From the NCBI GenBank assembly GCA_030268105.1, contig BSDZ01000119.1, positions 186,001-250,000 of the forward strand: a stretch of 64,000 nucleotides of DNA, given 5' to 3'. The notes beneath the pieces are model-generated. The model was not told the origin of the DNA. It saw nothing but the letters and a program-made list of their open reading frames with translations, and did not search any database. This DNA is from Volvox africanus. Lineage: Eukaryota; Chlorophyta; Chlorophyceae; Chlamydomonadales; Volvocaceae. How positions within the stretch are numbered: position 1 is the stretch's first letter; each line of letters starts with the position of its first letter. The translations under genes and the position numbers were made by a program. Positions 47,822-56,594 of this stretch are shown here, piece by piece.

Positions 47822-50800
47822 ATGCAGCATAACTCCAACCCAACGAAGGTCACGAGGACACAGAGGTTTGTGCCTGCGGCACACGTCACATGCCCTCAAC
47901 CTGCGGGGCCTTTCTGGACCCCAGAAACAACTGGCGATCGTGCGGCGAGCCGTTCATGGCCTCAGTCGACTGAGGTCGTACCGGCAAATTTGCTGGCAAA
48001 CAAGATGTCCTTCACGAACGTGAAGACGTGGGTTATCCGTGCACGTGAGGATAACTGCAGTAGGGATAAGGTTACGACAAACAATCACATGAGTGTCAGC
48101 AGCGGCGGAGGAAACTTCGGACTTGATCTCGGTGCCACGCCGTTGCGTGACGGCTTCCGGCAAGTGGTGGATGACACCAAGGAGAAGCTTATGACAGTGC
48201 GCAAGGTGTGTGATGGTATATGTGCGTATACATGGTGTGCTCTGTTTTAGGGCTGACCTTGGAACGACTGAGACTCACACTTTGTTTCTGTTCCCTGCAC
48301 CTGCGTTCTCTCGCACAGGTTACTGCTCAAGCATTCTCAAAGGAAGGATGGTTTCGATCATGGAATTTTCTGAAGCTCCAGGCTCAAGACAAGGAGCAGG
48401 TGCACCTACCAGCGTCCGCGCAGTTGCTGCAGCCCTCTTCGGCACTGGCCAACCGCAAGGAGTGCTCCACAGCGACGGCGGTAGTGGTGAGTTCTGGTTG
48501 TCGTTGGTAGATATGCAGCAGCTTCTTTTGGCTACAACTGACTTAGGCTACAACCCACAGTCGCGGTGTATATATGGCGAACGATATTCGTGGTTTATAA
48601 GGTTATAAAGGCTCGCGGCAGCCCAAACCCCTATGTTAGCCGTGGGCGACAATGACACCTGCACACTGACTTGATGAGCCTGACTTTGTCTGCATGTTGA
48701 AGATCGATCGTGTATGCATCCTTTCTGTACATCATGCTTTGCATGTTATCCCATCCGACGATTGCAGCTGGTGGACTGTGCTCAAGAGTCAGCGGACGAG
48801 CATGGAGAAGTACAGCAGCGTGAGGCTGCTGCAGCTGAGCTGCGGGCGACTGTGGTGGAATTGGAGAAGCGACATGAGGCCGCTGAGGCTGCCGCGGCTG
48901 AGCTGCGGGCGGCAGTAGGAGAGGAGAAGAAGAGGCGTGAGGCCGCTGAAGCTGCCGCGGCTGAGCTGCGGGCGGCAGTAGGAGAGGAGGAGAAGAGGCG
49001 TGAGACCGCTGAGGCTGCCGCGGCTGAGCTGCGGGCGGCAGTAGGAGAGGAGGAGAAGCGACGTGAGGCCGCTGAGGCTGCCGCAGCTGAGCTGCGGGCG
49101 GCAGTAGGAGAGGAGGAGAAGAGGCGTGAGGCCGCTGAGGCTGCCGCGGCTGAGCTGCGGGCGGCAGTAGGAGAGGAGGAGAAGCGACGTGAGGCCGCTG
49201 AAGCTGCCGCGGCTGAGCTGCGGGCGGCAGTAGGAGAGGAGGAGAAGAGGCGTGAGGCCGCTGAGGCTGCCGCGGCTGAGCTGCGGGCGGCAGTAGGAGA
49301 GGAGGAGAAGAGGCGTGAGGCCGCTGAGGCTGCCGCAGCTGAGCTGCGGGCGGCAGTAGGAGAGGAGGAGAAGAGGCGTGAGGCCGCTGAGGCTGCCGCG
49401 GCTGAGCTGCGGGCGGCAGTAGGAGAGGAGGAGAAGCGACGTGAGGCCGCTGAGGCTGCCGCAGCTGAGCTGCGGGCGGCAGTAGGAGAGGAGGAGAAGA
49501 GGCGTGAGGCCGCTGAGGCTGCCGCGGCTGAGCTGCGGGCGGCAGTAGGAGAGGAGGAGAAGAGGCGTGAGGCCGCTGAGGCTGCCGCGGCTGAGCTGCG
49601 GGCGGCAGTAGGAGAGGAGGAGAAGAGGCGTGAGGCCGCTGAGGCTGCCGCAGCTGAGCTGCGGGCGGCGGTAGGAGAGGAGGAGAAGAGGCGTGAGGCC
49701 GCTGAGGCTGCCGCGGCTGAGCTGCGGGCGGCAGTAGGAGAGGAGGAGAAGAGGCGTGAGGCCGCTGAGGCTGCCGCAGCTGAGCTGCGGGCGGCGGTAG
49801 GAGAGGAGGAGAAGAGGCGTGAGGCCGCTGAGGCTGCCGCTGCTGAGCTGCGGGCGGCGGTAGGAGAGGAGGAGAAGAGGCGTGAGGCCGCTGAGGCTGC
49901 CGCAGCTGAGCTGCGGGCGGCGGTAGGAGAGGAGGAGAAGAGGCGTGAGGCCGCTGAGGCTGCCGCAGCTGAGCTGCGGGCGGCGGTAGGAGAGGAGGAG
50001 AAGAGGCGTGAGACCGCTGAGGCTGCCGCAGCTGAGCTGCGGGCGGCGGTAGGAGAGGAGGAGAAGAGGCGTGAGACCGCTGAGGCTGGTGCAGCTGAGC
50101 TGCGGGCGGCCGTGATGGAGGGGGAGAAGCGACGTGAGGCCGCTGAGGCGACCATAGTTCAGCTTCGAGCTATGGTGGTGAAGATGGAAGAGCAGGTACG
50201 GCAGGGGTCAGATTGCAAACGCCACCTATGTATCACCTCTGCCGTTCATCGTTTGACTTTAGATTATTTAAATCGCATGTGTAGAGGCAAGGCTCAGGTT
50301 GCCAAAGAACCGTGCACTCTGGAGATAGGGTGTTCCTGTGTGCTTTAGTTGTGTCATATGTCATGTTCCCTGACTGACAGATATCTTGTGGCCGCTTCCG
50401 CCCGGCCTTTGCCATCATTTGCTCTCTCGTTTTCTTCACTCTACCCCGCGCATATTGACCCTTCTCCCATGACTACACGCCCTTGCAGGTGCGCTGCAGC
50501 AACGAGCAGATTACGAAGTGTAACTCCCTTCAGGAAAGGTTTGCTAACGTCCAGAAGTCGATGAAACTGTACCGCTTCCAGTCACGAAGGCTGAAGCGGT
50601 TGTTGAAAGAGGTGAGGATGGTGCGGCCCAGTGGGGCAGAGGGCAGAGGCGCAATGCTGCATGGTGCCTGCGTGACTGTCTGTTTGCATACTGGGGATTT
50701 TGGTGAGCCATGGGGGGGGAGCATGTGTATCCGAATCCGTTGTTATTATTTACGAGCTCCCCTCCCTTTCCCTCACAAACACGCACATGCAGGCACACGG

Positions 50801-51176
50801 CCAGGCGCTGGACGCTGCCGACGACTACATCTTCCTCAATGACGAGGATGACGTGCACATGGCGGAGCGGATGATAAGGTTTGAGGAGCCCGTGCAGGCC
50901 GAGAGTGTTTCAGCAGCCTTGGAGCCGCCTGCGATTGCCCCGGCAGCAATACAGCCCACCACTCCCACGAAGCTAGAGGAGCGGCTGCACTATAGCTATA
51001 AGTCCAGGGGCAGCAAGTCGACGGCGATTTCTGCTCCCTGCAGTTGGGGGATTCGGGACACGTTTGTGGAGGTGTTTGGGTCGCGGATATGTGGCCAGGC
51101 GTCTATCGCAGCCCCGTCTAAGTCTGTTTTTGTGAAGCTTCTAGAGGCTGCCGCGGGGCAGCCAAGTTACCGCTGA
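47822..51176 (+). CDS. Array gene copy 8 (last complete copy): helical-repeat protein, 21 repeats (~828 aa)
   Basis: Exons 47822-48205, 48319-48486, 48768-50195, 50489-50611, 50793-51176. It has 21 repeat units. It shares Glu34 and the GEEKKRRE second repeat with copy 1, and lacks the Met and Asp markers. However, it has CCC in intron 3 and A at unit position 177, like copies 3, 4 and 6. This mixture suggests exchange between haplotypes along the gene. Its 3' end lies in the truncated ninth unit, so only about 1 kb of normal downstream spacer follows it. Confidence 0.7.
48834..50156 (+). repeat. 63-bp coding minisatellite, 21 copies (copy 8)
   Basis: Twenty-one in-frame units. The last two internal units both carry RRET, and the penultimate one leads into the GAAELR unit. 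Confidence 0.97.
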
Positions 51177-52170
51177 CTGCAGATATATTCCCCCTGTCAT
51201 GCATCGACACCAATATGTCGCCCAATAAGCCACGTCCGCAGCAACTGCTAAAATACATCGGCCTTCTGCAATATGGATGGTTGGCCCAGCGTGTGTTTTG
51301 TTTCATTTATCTGGTGGCCATTTGATGATGGTCGATTGGGTAACGATTGAGACCCTCGACATTATTAGAGCCCCGGGTGAGAATGAGACTCGTACGACTA
51401 AGACAGCCTCATCCGCCAATGTAGGATAATTTAAACTAGTGCCGTACCTAACTAGCCAGAGCTATAGCTGAGCAGCATCTCAGCCACATTGCCGTACGTT
51501 TCCGACATCATGATCGTTGTGGACCACAACACATCGTGATCGTGGCCAGACATGTCAACCAGATATTTGCGTCATCCTGCGTTCTTGCTTCGTACTGCGT
51601 ATTGTATCTTCCCGATCTTGTTCGTTGTTTCCTAGACAGGATGGTGGGGCGTGTTTTCGTTCAGAGGTACAACTTGTGGCCTGAGCAGTGAACAATAAAT
51701 GGATGCCGTATAGAAGGCATATCTGTGTTGGGTCTTTGGTGCCCACTTCACTGGGCCATGCCGCATAGGGCATGGCACCGGTTAGCAGGGAGGTGATGGA
51801 TGTCGTTTTCGTATGACAGCAACGGGACAGTGCGTCACCCTTGTACCTAGGATGCATATCTGCCCTGCCTTTGCCTGGACCGTCTTCATGTTCAATATTG
51901 CTCAAGTATCTTGACACCGCCAGCATTCATCTTTTCTTGTCTTCCTTTTAGCGGCACTTTATGGCGTGTGTGCGGTGGTGTGGTGACGGAGGTGGCGGTC
52001 TTAAGAGAAGGGGATGCGGTGGATATATAGTGATAGGAAATTGTGGGACCCCAGACTGGTTGGCAATGATGGCGGTGACACAGGCAGCGGAGAGGAAGCC
52101 CCGGTGACGGTGGTGGTGGGGAGAAAAGGCGTGCAGAGGTTTGCGGCTGCAGAGATGGATGATGGACAGT
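51177..52170. other. Truncated array spacer, unit 9, ending at the array breakpoint
   Basis: This matches unit positions 679-1672, including the inverted repeat at 51755-51776. Identity stops abruptly after GATGGACAGT at 52170, and the next base begins unrelated sequence. The 2408 hairpin, the alternating CG/TG tract and the region that precedes each gene start are therefore missing from this last unit. Confidence 0.9.
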
Positions 52171-53999
52171 CGGCATCTCTCATCAACACATATTCGGCAC
52201 ATGGGCAATATATACAGTAGATCGATAGAACAAGATGCCACACACCAAGTGGTTCCGCTTCTCTGGCAGGATGACGGGCGCGTGGAGTTGTCAGGGGCCT
52301 CAGCTATTGGTGGACGGCTAGGATCGTACGGGTGGCCCAGCGGAGGGTGGTCCTGGGAAGATTTGTGCAGCTTGCAAAGCAGGGGGGGAAGGGAAGTGAT
52401 GGGATTAGGTGCACATCCCGGTGGTGCACATCCTGGGCCAGGATGGATGGAGCGCCCGCTGCATTATTACTACTGATGATAGATAGCCAGAGCTGAGAGC
52501 TGCGTTACTCGAAATGCGTATGAAAGCTCAAGTATGGGCCGGTCTGTGTGTGTGTGTGTGTGTGTCTTTGCGCACATGGAGGTCTTGGGAGGAAACCTTC
52601 ACACCACACACATCATGTGCATGTCATGGGGCTGGGGTGGCAATGTCAAAATGCTTACAGGAATATAAAGCAGTATGGGTCCTTGTTTTTGCCACCGTTG
52701 CAAACACTCATGTTTGGCCCGCCAGACACGCTCACAAACCTTCATGGATCAAACTGGCTTTTGTAGGTGCACCCGCCGCCATAAAGCACATGCGCAAGCC
52801 ACGCATATACCATCCCCACAGACCCGGTTTTGTGGATGCCATACACCATATATGCTTTTAACACCATTCGGAACGACAGCGTGTGAGCGCACATCATGAA
52901 CCCATAGTCACGCGCACGTCGCGTGTAGCTAGTAGCACGAAAACGTACATATCGCATGGACTTACGTACGTCACGACATCTCATCTATTCCACACAACAC
53001 CAAGTCACTGCCGAGCACCTCACTACGTCATGACACCATGAGACACTTTGGCTTGCCGGCCACAAGTCACTGCCTGTCATTCGCCGCCCTCAGTATGTGA
53101 GCCCATTCCATGCAGGGTTCCAGTCAGCACTAAAAGATCACAAGCAGATCGCGAGCCTCTCTATTGCCGGGAGGACATCCTCCTCGGTATACATAAATAA
53201 ATATCAATCTCAGCCATCTATCTAGGAATACTGAATTCCCCGTCATGCACCTGAAACGCTAATCGATCCTATTCGTGTGCACCCTTTCATACCATACCAT
53301 CCCCGATACTTATTATAATCTCTGCTGGACTCTGCCCAACATGACTTTCAGTGTTCCCCCCCCCCCCCACGACAACGGGTGTCCTGCCGCCACAGGTTCT
53401 ATTAGGTTGTCGTCAGCAGAGCCCCTCCGCTTATGGCGGGCTACTGAAAATGAATAACTTCATCACGATCACGATGTACATGCAGTGTACGTAGCTGGGA
53501 TAAGTGGGTGCTTGCCCCTGGAATATAAGTAGCTAACGCCACTACTTGCGGTACTTGGGGTTCTGTTGATTGTTGTCCACTGCCAAGTAACTAACCCAAA
53601 ACACCAAAGCCACACGATAAGCTGTACCTGGGCAGCCAGCATACGTGACGAGTAAACAACAGAAACGACGGCCTTGCAGAGTTGCGTCACGGTGTGCTAC
53701 ACCTCTCCACTCGTGTCTCCAATTTTACACAACATACTGTTCGTGCGGAGCCCACCTGCCAAACGTCCTGCAACGCCGGCAATTTATTTCAAAAAAACAA
53801 GGGCCTATCAAGCTAAACAATGAATCAAGGATGACAAAGCCCCGCCGGGGGCCGCTGGTCGCATCTCCTGCGGTGCTGGCCACCCTCTTTCACTGTCGAA
53901 AGGGTGTGGTGTGATGGCAGTTGGCCTGGTCTGAACCTGTTGAGGCACAGAAGCGCAATATCACAAAACGAATCGCAGCCGTCTCCTAGGCCGATGCTG
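52171..53999. other. Unique flank with no supported gene; 3' UTR of the downstream protease gene at its right
   Basis: There are short open frames only, with no convincing splice chain or domain. Visible elements are a (GT)n run at about 52545-52565 and a run of 13 C at 53356-53368. The right part (53725-53999) is probably the 3' untranslated region of the minus-strand ubiquitin protease. Confidence 0.5.
53725..53729 (-). terminator. TGTAA polyadenylation signal for the ubiquitin protease gene
   Basis: TTACA on the plus strand reads TGTAA on the minus strand, 271 nt after the stop codon at 54000-54002. TGTAA is the usual poly(A) signal in chlorophycean algae. It is a five-base match, so chance is possible. 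Confidence 0.45.
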
Positions 54000-55503
54000 C
54001 TACAAGCTGGCGAAGTTGGCTGCGTGCTTGTAGAAGAAGATGTGTCCCTCTTCACCTGCCTTTTGCAGCACGGTCTCCAAGTCCACCCGGCTGGCCCTTG
54101 CATCATCGTGATGGCACCAGACCTGCGCGGGCAACGATATCAAGATCACAAAAAAGGCCCGACCTCACCATGGGCGAGTGCGGATGAAAATGGGCCAACT
54201 GCGCGGGTTTGCAGTCCCATAGCGCCCGTTTCATACCAATACCATGTCCGTTTTGCAGGGCCCCCCTTTTGCGGCTCCTCTCACCTGGTTGCCGATCTGC
54301 AGGTCGACTGTGTAGTGGCCTTCGAGCGGTGTGAGACCCCTGTGGCGCACGATGCCGTGCAGATGGTAGTTGCCTGCCTGGCCCAGCGGGGTGCTGCCTG
54401 AAGCTCTGCTACCGCTGTCATCCTGGTCGTAAGCAGGGCAAAGAATCCAGGCGTTGATGATGAAGGAATAAGGTTTCATATGGGCGTGTAGCCGACAATA
54501 CTCGCAACGTCAAAAGGTGACGAAGCGGAATCTAGATGCAGGACATCACATCATCATCTGAGCGCCACGCACAGCAGGCAAAGCAGAGCAGAACAATACC
54601 AGGACACAACTGCTGCTGTAAGCTGTTGCCGCACCAGGTTAAGATCCAGGTAAAACAGAAATGCAGCTAGGAATGTGTGAGCAGTACCCACGTGATCGTC
54701 ATTCTCCATCTCCTCGTCTTCGCACAAGATCTCAACTGCTTCATCCTCCTCGTCCGGCTCCGTGCCGTCATCCTAACGGAGTAGGGGATACAGTACAGAG
54801 CGGTCTATTTAACGATCAGTTCGTAGCAAACAAACGACTGATACGCGGCGCCAAGGAGGGATGCACTGGTGGCAGCGGGCAACATCGGGGGACTAAAACC
54901 CTAGAGCACACGGGTGCGTGTCATGTGACTCCATGCGACTGCCCCCTATCAACCGTTGAGCCTTATATATGAAAAGGGCGCCAAAGGAGGGCCGTCAAGG
55001 CATTTTACTCCTCTTCCCCCCAACTCACGTCCTCCAGGCTCCGTCGAATGGCGTCCTCCAGGTCAGGGTCCAGGTCGGTCTCCGCCCTCACGACGGGGCC
55101 CACCACGCCCCGCTCTGACAGCAGACTGCGGCGGATTGCCTCCGCCAAGTCCAGGTCGGCGTCACCGACTTCTGAGACCGCCCTGGCGGGGCCGCCACCG
55201 CCCAGCAACTTGCCCGGCCGGACCACGTTAAGCCAAGGAACCGCCACCTTCTCTGGTGAGGGCAGCACCGTCTGCGCGATGGCACCTACAGCGCCGCCGT
55301 CGGCCGCCTCCTGATCGAAGGAGTTGGTCTCTTTCCCAAAGGAGCTGATGACCCGTCGCCGCTTCCTCGGCGGGCTATCCTCGTGGTCGGGGTCGTCCTC
55401 CATCACGAGGCAGTCCACACGCCTCTTGCGTGTTTGCAACCGGAAGAGGTCGTCGGGATTGGGAAGGTCGTCGAGGAGCTCATCAGGCAAGTCGCTGTCC
55501 TCC
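54000..55503 (-). CDS. Ubiquitin-specific protease, USP37-like, C-terminal half (5' exons not resolved)
   Basis: Four consecutive minus-strand exons read in phase: 55503-55029, 54772-54692, 54422-54285 and 54122-54000 (stop TAG). The first carries basic PPRKRRR and two ubiquitin-interacting motifs, LDLAEAIRRSLLSE (about 55113-55163) and DLEDAIRRSLED (55029-55076). The second is very acidic. The third holds the His box of peptidase family C19, YHLHGIVRHRG followed by EGHYTVDL; the catalytic His codon is 54315-54317. The fourth holds the Asp box, VWCHHDDARASRVD, and ends GHIFFYKH. UIMs placed inside the catalytic domain just before the His box, with an IFFY ending, are characteristic of the USP26/29/37 group, which removes ubiquitin from target proteins. 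Donors are GTGAGT, GTGGGT and GTGAGA. The exon at 55503 begins in phase 1, so more exons lie upstream; the Cys box was not found. The upstream part may be interrupted or displaced by the AT-rich island. Confidence 0.8.
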
Positions 55504-56046
55504 CTGCACGAAGGTGGGTTCAGATAGACATCCATTTACGCATGCAGGCGGGAACGGAAGGTACGGGAATCATACGACGAGCGGTAAGGCGACGACCTGG
55601 CTTTCGTAATGCCATAATGCCGCCTGAAAGGACACGCCGAAGAAGGTAATGGCACTAATGGCACTAATGGCACTCAAGCTCAAGCTTCACTGAGACGGCG
55701 GCTTCCTGAACAGTAAGGGGAGCAAAACAATGGTACTACTAAAACTTAAATGGAAAATTGTACTTACTTGTAAGAACCACTGTTCGAGCAGAGATTCTCC
55801 CAACTTCATTGCCGCGGTCTTATGTTCAGGTAGCATTTTTGCTGTTCATGAATTACTCGCTTACGTATTTTGCGTTAGCTGTCAAGTGTTAGCTGCTGCT
55901 CATGGATTCTGGGCTTTAAACCGTGTAGCTCACGGTATCGCTCGTGGCCCCCTCTGATGTTTCACGTACCGAGTTTCACACTATTGCACCTTTGCTAATC
56001 GATGTCGTGTGGTTAGGTACTAAACCAATATAATATAAATTTTGCC
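55504..56046. other. Intron or intergenic DNA grading into an AT-rich island
   Basis: 55504-55730 is GC-rich and ends with three copies of AATGGCACT (about 55648-55675). From about 55730 the composition turns AT-rich. An open stretch on the plus strand up to 55957 ends with codons typical of volvocine chloroplast genes (GCT, CGT, GGT, TTA, GTA), reading AHGFWALNRVAHGIARG. I cannot match it to a known protein. A short inverted repeat, ACCGTG/CACGGT, lies within it. A fragment of organelle DNA is one explanation, but it is not proven. Confidence 0.35.
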
Positions 56047-56594
56047 AATTCAATATACTACATTTTAGAGATAAATGCAACGTGAAAAAGAACACATTAG
56101 GATTGGCTAATGTGTTTTTTTGCTGGTATGCAGTTTATGTTTAAATATTTAAAATTCACTTCTTTCATTCTATTTAATTCTTAAGGATAAAAGTATCAAA
56201 AATTATTAATCAAAAATAAAAATTATAATAAACAAACGTAAAATTAGATGAAACGGATTAGTCATGATGCCATCTTGATGCCCAGAAAGTAAATAAGCCT
56301 TGCTTCGGTGCTGTTGAAAGATAACAAAGTAAGCTTTTTGGAATAAAGATCAACACTACACAAATGCATCGGAGCAACATCTAGTTTAAAGAACATTACA
56401 AGTACAATCCAGATTTTGGGGAGAGCTTAATTACTGGTTTAGGCTAGAATGAAGGACGGGCTATGGTTCATTTCGGCTACTCTTCATTGGCGTAAACTAA
56501 ATTTTTGTTCCGCAAGCAAAAAACCCCATTCGCCAATGCTAATGTGTTCTTTTTGCGTAGCGTTTATCCCTAAAATGTAGTATATTATTGAATT
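56047..56594. mobile_element. AT-rich element with ~75-bp imperfect terminal inverted repeats (MITE-like or organelle palindromic insert)
   Basis: The left end (56047 to about 56125; AATTCAATATACTACATTTT, then AAAAAGAACACATTAG) is the reverse complement of the right end (about 56512-56594), with a few mismatches and one 3-base indel. If the termini are taken at CAATA, AATT lies directly outside each end and could be a 4-bp target duplication, although AATT is itself palindromic. The interior is AT-rich and has no coding capacity. This fits a non-autonomous inverted-repeat element. A palindromic chloroplast intergenic segment moved to the nucleus is the alternative. Confidence 0.5.

Larger units (their letters stand above)
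1..52170 (+). repeat. Head-to-tail tandem array, 6.1-6.6 kb unit, 8 full units plus a partial ninth
   Basis: The same sequence restarts at 1, 6581, 12909, 19237, 25565, 31641, 37969, 44045 and 50499. Full units are 6580, 6328, 6328, 6328, 6076, 6328, 6076 and 6454 bp. Apart from the minisatellite in exon 3, the units differ only at scattered single bases where I compared them (for example unit positions 177, 1541, 3877 and 6451). Each unit contains the last two exons of one gene, a spacer of about 3.1 kb, and the first three exons of the next gene. The left edge of the window lies inside exon 4, so the array probably continues to the left. The right end is sharp: homology stops at 52170, which is unit position 1672. 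The pattern fits unequal crossing-over or recent amplification. An assembly error in copy number cannot be excluded from sequence alone. Confidence 0.97.

Noticed and set aside
1..52170. CRISPR array or bacterial repeat cassette
   Set aside because: The repeats are multi-kilobase gene units and a coding minisatellite, with no short repeats separated by unique spacers. Spliceosomal introns show the DNA is eukaryotic.
1..52170. rDNA or histone-type tandem array
   Set aside because: There is no rRNA-like sequence, and the encoded protein has no histone features.
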